A DNA stretch of 5,666 nucleotides from an uncultured Enterobacter sp. GTDB taxonomy: Bacteria > Pseudomonadota > Gammaproteobacteria > Enterobacterales > Enterobacteriaceae. The position numbers and the translations under genes were made by a program. The DNA lies in NCBI GenBank assembly GCA_946477805.1, contig CAMKZP010000266.1, forward strand, positions 1 to 5,666. Direction: 5' to 3'. The notes under the pieces were generated by a model that was not told where the DNA came from, searched no databases, and saw nothing but the letters and a program-made list of their open reading frames with translations. Positions 1-5,206 of the stretch are shown here, piece by piece. The first letter of the stretch is position 1, and each line of letters opens with the position of its first letter.

Positions 1-528
1 GCTCTCTATTTCGCTGTTTATGTCCTGGTTTCCGCCCTGTCTCTCCCCGGCGCGGCGATCCTGACGCTGCTGGGCGGCGCCCTTTTTAGCCTCTGGCAGG
101 GGATGCTGCTGGTGTCGTTTGCCTCCACGCTCGGCGCAACGCTGGCGATGCTCGCCAGCCGGTACGTGCTTCGCGACGGCGTGCAGCGGCGTTTCGCTAA
201 ACAGATGAACACCGTGAACGCTGGCATGGCGCGCGACGGCGCGCGCTATCTCTTTGCCCTGCGCCTGATGCCGCTGTTCCCGTTCTTCGTTGTTAATTTA
301 CTGATGGGTCTGACGGGCATAGGGGTGCGCCGCTACTGGTGGGTGAGCCAGCTTGCGATGCTGCCCGCAACCCTTGTCTTTCTCAATGCCGGGCGCGAAC
401 TGGCAAACGTGACGTCGCTGCACGATATTCTGTCGCTCCCGCTGCTGTTCGCCTTTACACTACTGGGGTTATTACCGCTGGCCACGCGCTGGCTGTTTTC
501 CCGTTACACCCCGTTGATAAAAAAGTGA
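1..528 (+). CDS. ydjZ: TVP38/TMEM64 (VTT/DedA-like) membrane protein, 3' part, YdjZ-like
   Basis: The frame is open from base 1 to the TGA at 526-528, so the 5' end lies outside the window; 175 residues are visible. E. coli YdjZ is about 235 residues, so roughly 60 N-terminal residues would be missing. The visible part is very hydrophobic. A first VTT-type segment (visible residues 10-45) carries a conserved-looking proline and several glycines. The hallmark second block has R88, P91, P94-F95, N99 and G103-L104-T105, the pattern RLxPxxPFxxxNxxxGLT typical of the SNARE-associated/VTT domain. Two more hydrophobic stretches and a short basic tail ending in two lysines follow. VTT proteins sit in the inner membrane; several relatives act as lipid scramblases or flippases, but the role of YdjZ is not established. 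The gene ends 6 bases before ynjB, suggesting one operon. The family call is secure. The symbol rests on position, since the paralogue ydjX belongs to the same family. Confidence 0.8.
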   Translation, partial: ALYFAVYVLVSALSLPGAAILTLLGGALFSLWQGMLLVSFASTLGATLAMLASRYVLRDGVQRRFAKQMNTVNAGMARDGARYLFALRLMPLFPFFVVNLLMGLTGIGVRRYWWVSQLAMLPATLVFLNAGRELANVTSLHDILSLPLLFAFTLLGLLPLATRWLFSRYTPLIKK

Positions 529-534
529 GGCACT

Positions 535-1703
535 ATGCGCCGCGTGCGTTTTTGCGCGTTTCTGACCGGCCTGCTGCTGGCCGCCCCTGCACTTGCGGCA
601 GACGGCTGGCAGGCCATCCAACAGCAGGCTAAAGGCCAGACCGTCTGGTTTAACGCCTGGGGCGGCGATCCGGCCGTTAACCGCTACCTCGACTGGGTCA
701 GCGGCGAGATGAAAACCCACTACGCCATCACGCTTAAAATCGTCCACCTGGCCGATGCCGCCGATGCGGTAAAACGCATCCAGACGGAACGGGCTGCAGG
801 ACGTAACTCTCGCGGCTCGGTGGACCTGCTGTGGGTGAACGGTGAAAACTTCCGCACTCTGAAAGAGGCAAACCTGCTGGAAACCGGATGGGCGCAGGCG
901 CTGCCGAACTGGCGCTACGTCGATACCCGTCAGCCGGTCACGGAAGATTTCGCCATCCCGACCGAGGGGGCCGAGTCGCCGTGGGGCGGCGCGCAGCTGA
1001 CCTTTATCGCCCGCGAAGCCAGCACGCCGACGCCGCCCGCCGATCCGCAGGCGCTGCTGGCCTACGCCCGACAGCATCCGGGCAAGGTGAGCTATCCGCG
1101 CCGCCTGACTTTACCGGCACCGCGTTTCTGGAACAGCTGCTCATCACGCTGACCGCGCGGCCCGAGGCGCTGAAAAAAGTGCCGGATGCGGACTTTTCGC
1201 AGGTCACGGCTCCGCTGTGGGCCTACCTCGACGCGCTGCACCCGCTCCTGTGGCGCGAAGGGCGCGATTTCCCTCCCTCGCCCGCGCGGATGGATGCTCT
1301 TCTGAGCAGCGGCAGCCTGAACCTGTCGCTGACGTTCAACCCCTCCCACGCGCAGCAGAAAGTGGCGAGCGGTGAACTGCCCGCCGACAGCTACAGCTTC
1401 GGTTTTGATAGCGGCATGATGGGCAACGTTCATTTTGTCGCCATTCCGGCAAACGCCAGCGCAGGCGCCGGGGCAAAAGTCGTGGCTAACTTCCTGCTCT
1501 CACCGCAGGCACAAATTCGTAAGGCCGACCCCGCCGTCTGGGGCGATCCGAGCGTGCTTGACGCCCGCACGCTGCCCGCCGAACAGGCGAAGCGTCTCGC
1601 CGCCCTGACGCCTGAGGGTTTACCGAAAGTACTGCCTGAGCCGCATGCGGCCTGGGTGAACGCGCTGGAGCAGGAATGGCTTCGCCGCTACGGAACCCGA
1701 TAA
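535..1703 (+). pseudogene. ynjB: ABC transporter periplasmic substrate-binding protein YnjB, frameshifted
   Basis: The reading frame from ATG 535 stops at TGA 1150-1152 (205 residues), while the rest of the protein continues in another frame to TAA 1701-1703. Joining the frames near base 1101 with one extra C gives 389 residues, against 388 for E. coli YnjB. GAGG at 527-530 lies just upstream of the start. A signal peptide is clear: basic start (MRRVR), hydrophobic core, and an AxA site with cleavage likely after A21. The mature N-terminus (WFNAWGG, 38-44) and the DLLWVNGENF block (97-106) look like a periplasmic binding fold of the thiamine/iron/sulfate type. YnjB should capture a ligand in the periplasm and deliver it to YnjC/YnjD; the ligand is unknown, although a thiamine role is often annotated. 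As written, the second half would not be made. A sequencing error or programmed slippage is possible, but no classic slippery heptamer is visible. Confidence 0.85.
1099..1106 (+). other. Frameshift site in ynjB (apparent one-base deletion)
   Basis: Up to the CGC codon at 1099-1101 the upstream frame reads as YnjB (GKVSYPR); after it that frame becomes unlike the family and stops at 1152. The other frame reads PPDFTGTAFLEQLL from 1101 onward, a natural continuation. Restoring the pair of Cs at 1101-1102 to three Cs joins both halves with the expected residues and family length, so the simplest explanation is loss of one C from a short C run. Confidence 0.75.
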
Positions 1704-3205
1704 GCGCGATAGTCTGGCTGGCGATGGCGGCCATCTATCTGCCGTCGATCCCCGCCGGGGCGATGCTGATTGCCCCGGCCTTTTCGGCGTCCGGCTGGCA
1801 GCTGCTGCTGAGCGATCCGCAATTGCCGCAGGCGCTGGCCGCCACGCTGGTCTCCGCGCTGATTGCAACCCTGGGATCTCTGTTTATCGCCCTGAGCCTG
1901 GTGACGCTCCTCTGGCCCGGCGAGCGCTGGCAGCGGCTGAGCAGCCGTCTGCCCTGGCTGCTGGCAGTGCCTCACGTGGCGTTTGCCACCAGCGTTCTGC
2001 TGACGTTCGCCGAGGGCGGCCTGCTCTATCAGGTGTGTACGCTCTGCTCCCCGCAGATTGACCGCTACGGCGTGGGGCTCGGGGTGACGCTGGCCGTCAA
2101 AGAGAGCGCCTTTGTGCTGTGGGCAATCTATGCCGTACTGCCCGAACAGCGCCTCGCGCAGCAGAGGGTGGTGCTACAGACGTTCGGCTACGGGCGTCTT
2201 CAGGCCCTCCGCTGGCTGATCCTCCCGGCTATTGCTCCCGCGCTGGGGGCGGTGACGCTCGCCGTGCTGGCCTGGTCGCTCTCCACTGTCGACGTGGCGA
2301 TGGTGCTCGGGCCGGGCAATCCCCCCACGCTGGCGGTGCTGGCCTGGCAGTGGCTCAGCCAGGGAGATGCAGAGCAGCAGACGAAGGGAACGCTGCTGTG
2401 CCTGATCCTGCTTTTACTCCTGGCCGCGCTTTCCGCGCTGGGCTACGGGGCATGGAGCATGTGGCGGCGCGCGCGGCCTGCCCTTTCGGGCGTCCGTCGG
2501 CCCTCTTTTACCGCACTCCCCGTGCGCCCCCTGAGCGCCCTGCTCCCGGCGTGCGGCGCGCTGTGCGCCCTCGTGCTGCTGATGCTGGCGCGTCAGGGTG
2601 ATATCGGCCCCGTCGCCGACAGCCTTTCGTTTGGCCTGCTCTCCAGCCTGATTGCCCTCGCGCTCATTTTGCTCTGGCTGGAATGGGGGCCGCCGCGCGG
2701 CGCGTCGTGGGTCTGGCTGCCGCTTGCCCTCCCCGCGCTGCCGCTCGTTTCGGGGCAATATTCTCTGGCGCTACGGTTGGGCATCGACGGGCAGTACGCT
2801 GCCGTGCTCTGGAGCCATCTGCTGTGGGTCGTGCCGTGGATGCTGCTGGTGCTCCAGCCCGCCTGGCGCAGGCTCGATCCCCGGCTTGCCCTGACCGCCA
2901 GAACGCTGGGCTGGGGACGCGCTGCAATCTTCTGGCGGGTGAAGTGCCCGCTACTGGTTCGCCCTGGGCTGCTGGCCTTTGCCACCGGGTTTTCCGTGAG
3001 CATGGCGCAGTATATGCCTACCCTCTGGCTGGGTGCCGGGCGTTTTGCCACCCTCACCACGGAGGCCGTCGCCCTCAGCAGCGGCGGCAGCGTGCCGATT
3101 CTGGCTAACCGGGCGCTGGGGCTGCTGCTGTTAACGGGCGCGGTGTTCGGCATCGCCGCGCTGCTCTCCCGGCTCGCAGGCCGTTACAGACAAGGATTTC
3201 GTTAA
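1676..3205 (+). CDS. ynjC: ABC transporter permease, fused two-domain, YnjC
   Basis: The product is 509 residues (E. coli YnjC is about 511), an inner-membrane channel made of two MetI-like permease halves in one chain, as in ThiP and FbpB. Half one spans residues 10-260 and half two about 285-500, each with several hydrophobic helices. Each half has an EAA-type cytoplasmic loop that docks on the ATPase: around 163-190 (QTFGYGRLQALRW) and 404-428 (ARTLGWGRAAIFW). Basic residues at 264-267 and in the two EAA loops fit a cytoplasmic location. The ATG at 1676 has GGAG at 1667-1670 and lies 28 bases inside the end of ynjB, so translation is probably coupled. The stop shares one base with the ynjD start. 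C121-x-x-C124 falls in a predicted periplasmic loop, which is unusual for this kind of protein. It would import whatever YnjB binds, with energy from YnjD. The gene itself looks intact. Confidence 0.93.
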   Translation: MASPLRNPISAIVWLAMAAIYLPSIPAGAMLIAPAFSASGWQLLLSDPQLPQALAATLVSALIATLGSLFIALSLVTLLWPGERWQRLSSRLPWLLAVPHVAFATSVLLTFAEGGLLYQVCTLCSPQIDRYGVGLGVTLAVKESAFVLWAIYAVLPEQRLAQQRVVLQTFGYGRLQALRWLILPAIAPALGAVTLAVLAWSLSTVDVAMVLGPGNPPTLAVLAWQWLSQGDAEQQTKGTLLCLILLLLLAALSALGYGAWSMWRRARPALSGVRRPSFTALPVRPLSALLPACGALCALVLLMLARQGDIGPVADSLSFGLLSSLIALALILLWLEWGPPRGASWVWLPLALPALPLVSGQYSLALRLGIDGQYAAVLWSHLLWVVPWMLLVLQPAWRRLDPRLALTARTLGWGRAAIFWRVKCPLLVRPGLLAFATGFSVSMAQYMPTLWLGAGRFATLTTEAVALSSGGSVPILANRALGLLLLTGAVFGIAALLSRLAGRYRQGFR

Positions 3206-3825
3206 TGCTGAAGGTAAAAAATCTTACGCTTGCGCCACTTTTCCATGAGGTTAACTTCAGCGTGGGCAGAGGAGAAATTGTCACGCTGATGGGGCCCTCG
3301 GGCAGCGGCAAATCGACGCTCTTCTCCTGGATGGTGGGCGCGCTGTCGTCTGATTTTACGGCCCGCGGCGAGCTCTGGCTGGACGAGCGCCGCTGCGATA
3401 CGCTCCCGGTGGAAAAGCGCGGGATCGGCATTCTCTTTCAGGACGCCCTTCTGTTTGACGCATTCAGCGTCGGGCAGAACCTGATGCTGGCCTTGCCCGC
3501 GCGTCTCAAGGGGCAGGCGCGATACGCTGCGGTAAAACAGGCGCTGGACTCCGCCGGGCTGGGCAACCACTATTCAAGCGATCCCGCTACGCTATCCGGG
3601 GGAGAGCGCGCCAGGGTCAGTTTGCTGCGCGCCCTGCTGGCCGAGCCGCAGGCGTTACTCCTGGATGAACCCTTCAGCCGGATGGACAAAGCGCTGCGCG
3701 TCACTTTCCGGGCATGGGTGTTTGAGGCGATCCGCGCGCGCAATATCCCGGCGGTGCTGGTCACGCATGACGAAGAGGATATTCCCCCCGGCGGCGCGGT
3801 GGTTGAGATTTCTCGCTGGCAATAA
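3205..3825 (+). CDS. ynjD: ABC transporter ATP-binding protein, YnjD
   Basis: The product is a 206-residue cytoplasmic ATPase subunit with every key motif: Walker A GPSGSGKST (30-38, K36), Q-loop Q79, signature LSGGE (130-134), Walker B LLLDEP (151-156, D154 and catalytic E155), D-loop ending at D161, and the H-loop histidine H178. It ends 28 residues after that histidine, so it is a bare nucleotide-binding domain without the regulatory C-terminal domain seen in CysA or FbpC. E. coli YnjD is slightly longer (about 217). The start ATG overlaps the ynjC TAA (TAATG) and is preceded by AAGGA at 3192-3196, a good ribosome binding site with 8-base spacing. Two copies should dock on the two EAA loops of YnjC to power import. 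All catalytic residues are intact, so any loss of function of the system comes from ynjB, not from here. Confidence 0.95.
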   Translation: MLKVKNLTLAPLFHEVNFSVGRGEIVTLMGPSGSGKSTLFSWMVGALSSDFTARGELWLDERRCDTLPVEKRGIGILFQDALLFDAFSVGQNLMLALPARLKGQARYAAVKQALDSAGLGNHYSSDPATLSGGERARVSLLRALLAEPQALLLDEPFSRMDKALRVTFRAWVFEAIRARNIPAVLVTHDEEDIPPGGAVVEISRWQ

Positions 3826-3851
3826 TGTGCTAACGCAATGTTTTATTTTGC

Positions 3852-3882
3852 AGGAGATCCGACAATGCCCTCCTCTTTTTTT
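3852..3882 (+). promoter_or_regulatory. Possible leader hairpin: ribosome-binding site pairing with an anti-SD-like sequence, then a T run
   Basis: AGGAG at 3852-3856 is an excellent Shine-Dalgarno sequence 8 bases before ATG 3865. It is exactly complementary to CTCCT at 3870-3874, giving a 5-bp stem with a 13-base loop that holds the ATG. A run of seven Ts (3876-3882) follows one base later. The CCTCCT at 3869-3874 also resembles the 3' end of 16S rRNA. The element could hide the ribosome binding site, act as a weak terminator between ynjD and ynjE, or simply be chance; the stem is short and no function is known. Confidence 0.3.
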
Positions 3883-3972
3883 AACGTCAGGTTATCCGAT
3901 GAAACGTGTTTCTCAACTGACCGCGCTGGCCCTGCTGTGCGGCCTCGCCTCACTCTCCTCTCTGGCGGCTGA
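3865..3972 (+). CDS. Candidate 35-codon upstream ORF overlapping the start of ynjE
   Basis: ATG 3865 has the best ribosome binding site in the ynjD-ynjE gap (AGGAG, 8-base spacing). Its frame runs 35 codons to TGA 3970-3972, out of frame with ynjE and overlapping the signal-peptide codons. The start of the peptide is uncharged and hydrophobic (MPSSFF); the rest is mixed, with no recognisable domain. The stop lies one base before the in-frame ATG at 3974-3976, which is Met26 of YnjE, directly after the predicted signal cleavage site. This could be a leader ORF that controls ynjE translation or allows re-initiation at Met26. It could equally be chance, since the ynjE region is G+C-rich and ORFs in other frames are common there. 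Confidence 0.25.
   Translation: MPSSFFNVRLSDETCFSTDRAGPAVRPRLTLLSGG
3888..3891 (+). promoter_or_regulatory. Weak ribosome binding site deciding the ynjE start
   Basis: CAGG lies 7 bases before ATG 3899. It is weaker than the AGGAG 36 bases upstream, but only ATG 3899 gives a proper signal peptide and a protein of the family's usual length. Longer in-frame starts inside ynjD would bury the signal peptide. Confidence 0.5.
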
Positions 3973-5206
3973 TATGCCCCACACCCTTACGCTGGCTCAG
4001 GTCCAGGAACAGCGCGGCGCGGTCATTGATACCCGCGTCAGCGCCTTCTATAACGGCTGGCCGCAGACCCTGAGCGGAACGTCCGGGCATGAGCCTTCCG
4101 CCCTCAACCTCTCCGCCACGTGGCTTAACGCGATGAGCGATGAGCAGATCGGCGCCTGGGCAAAACAGCATCGGCTCACGGCAAACACGGCTATCGCCCT
4201 CTACGGCAGCGAGGCGGATAATCAGGCCGTTAAAGCGCGTCTGGAAAAGGCCGGATACCACAGCGTTTCGTTGCTCAGCGATGCCCTGCAGGCGCCGGAC
4301 CGTCTGCAGCGTCTGCCGCATTTTGAACAGCTTGTCTACCCACAGTGGATCCACCAGCTGCAGCAGGGCAAGCAGGTGACGGCGGCGCCGTCCGGCGACT
4401 GGAAGGTGATTGAAGCCGCCTGGGGCGCGCCGAAGTTTTACCTGCTTAACCATATTCCCGGCGCGGGCTACATCGACACCAACGAGGTCGAAAGCGAACC
4501 GCTGTGGAACAAGGTTTCTGATGACAAGCTGAAAGCGCTGCTGGCGAAGCACGGGGTCCGCGCGGATACCACCGTCATTCTCTACGGCCGCGACGTGTAC
4601 GCCGCCGCGCGCGTGGCGCAGATTATGCTCTACGCGGGCGTGAAGGATGTCCGCATCCTTGATGGCGGCTGGAAGGCGTGGTCTGACGCAAACCTGCCCG
4701 TTGAACGCGGTACGCCAGCAAAAGTGACGCCTGCGCCAGACTTCGGCGCGCCGATCCCGGGGCAGCCGCAGCTGATGGTTGATATGGAACAGGCCCGCGG
4801 CATGCTGCACCGCCAGGACGCCTCGCTGGTCAGCATCCGCTCGTGGCCGGAGTTTATCGGGGAGACCAGCGGCTACAGCTACATCAAGCCAAAAGGTGAA
4901 ATCGCCGGTGCGCGCTGGGGCCACGCGGGCAGCGACGCCACCCACATGGAGGATTTCCACAACCCGGACGGCACCATGCGCAGCGCCGACGATATTGCCG
5001 CCATGTGGAAAACGTGGAACATCCTGCCGGAGCAGCGCGTGGCGTTTTACTGCGGCACCGGCTGGCGCGCGTCCGAAACCTTTATGTACGCCCGCGCAAT
5101 GGGCTGGAAAAACGTCGCGGTCTATGACGGCGGCTGGTACGAGTGGAGCAGCCACCCGCAAAATCCCGTCACCACCGGCGCGCGCGGGCCAGAAACCGCG
5201 CTTTAA
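3899..5206 (+). CDS. ynjE: Exported three-domain rhodanese-type thiosulfate sulfurtransferase YnjE
   Basis: The product is 435 residues, the same length as E. coli YnjE, and is very similar to it along the whole chain. The N-terminus (MKRVSQ, then a hydrophobic core, then SLA before AD) is a Sec-type signal peptide with cleavage likely after A23. Three rhodanese domains follow at about 28-140, 165-285 and 305-425. Domain 2 has HIPGA (185-189) and LDGGW (254-258) but no active cysteine: its loop reads LYGRDVY. Domain 3 holds the active-site loop CGTGWR with C385, the only cysteine in the mature protein. C385 should accept sulfane sulfur from thiosulfate or another donor as a persulfide and pass it on. 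E. coli YnjE has been linked to IscS and to molybdenum-cofactor sulfur transfer, which does not fit easily with an exported protein. The gene sits 73 bases after ynjD, probably in the same operon with its own translational control. Its stop overlaps that of the convergent ynjF. Confidence 0.96.
   Translation: MKRVSQLTALALLCGLASLSSLAADMPHTLTLAQVQEQRGAVIDTRVSAFYNGWPQTLSGTSGHEPSALNLSATWLNAMSDEQIGAWAKQHRLTANTAIALYGSEADNQAVKARLEKAGYHSVSLLSDALQAPDRLQRLPHFEQLVYPQWIHQLQQGKQVTAAPSGDWKVIEAAWGAPKFYLLNHIPGAGYIDTNEVESEPLWNKVSDDKLKALLAKHGVRADTTVILYGRDVYAAARVAQIMLYAGVKDVRILDGGWKAWSDANLPVERGTPAKVTPAPDFGAPIPGQPQLMVDMEQARGMLHRQDASLVSIRSWPEFIGETSGYSYIKPKGEIAGARWGHAGSDATHMEDFHNPDGTMRSADDIAAMWKTWNILPEQRVAFYCGTGWRASETFMYARAMGWKNVAVYDGGWYEWSSHPQNPVTTGARGPETAL
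5182..5204 (+). terminator. Possible weak terminator hairpin inside the end of ynjE
   Basis: GCGCGG (5182-5187) pairs perfectly with CCGCGC (5196-5201), giving six G-C pairs around an 8-base loop, followed by only three Ts (5202-5204). The hairpin lies within the last codons of ynjE because no gap separates it from ynjF. The short T run makes a classic intrinsic terminator doubtful; the hairpin could instead slow polymerase or protect the 3' end of the mRNA. Read on the other strand it has no T run, so it is unlikely to end ynjF transcripts. Confidence 0.3.

Noticed and set aside
472..1077. Minus-strand ORF of 201 codons opposite ynjB
   Set aside because: It mirrors the ynjB coding strand, has no family resemblance and no ribosome binding site worth noting.
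1096..1106. Programmed -1 ribosomal frameshift in ynjB
   Set aside because: No X-XXY-YYZ slippery heptamer lies at the switch point and no strong downstream structure was evident; loss of one C is simpler.
888..1703. A separate plus-strand gene starting at ATG 888
   Set aside because: Its first 70 or so residues overlap good YnjB codons in another frame and look like noise; only the part after about 1101 is real, and it is the second half of ynjB.
2593..3153. Minus-strand ORF of 186 codons opposite ynjC
   Set aside because: It is an antisense shadow of the permease gene with a low-complexity Arg/Ser-rich product and no domain.
3803..3828. Promoter for ynjE (TTGAGA and TAATGT)
   Set aside because: The boxes are only 14 bases apart and the second is a poor match, so no promoter can be supported from sequence alone.
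3665..3898. Longer ynjE starting inside ynjD
   Set aside because: The extra 78 residues are out-of-frame ynjD sequence and would bury a clear signal peptide; ATG 3899 gives exactly the family length.
3935..3943. Lipoprotein lipobox in the YnjE signal peptide (Cys14)
   Set aside because: The residue before Cys14 is Leu, not Gly, Ala or Ser, and a standard cleavage site follows at A23, so Sec-type release is more likely.
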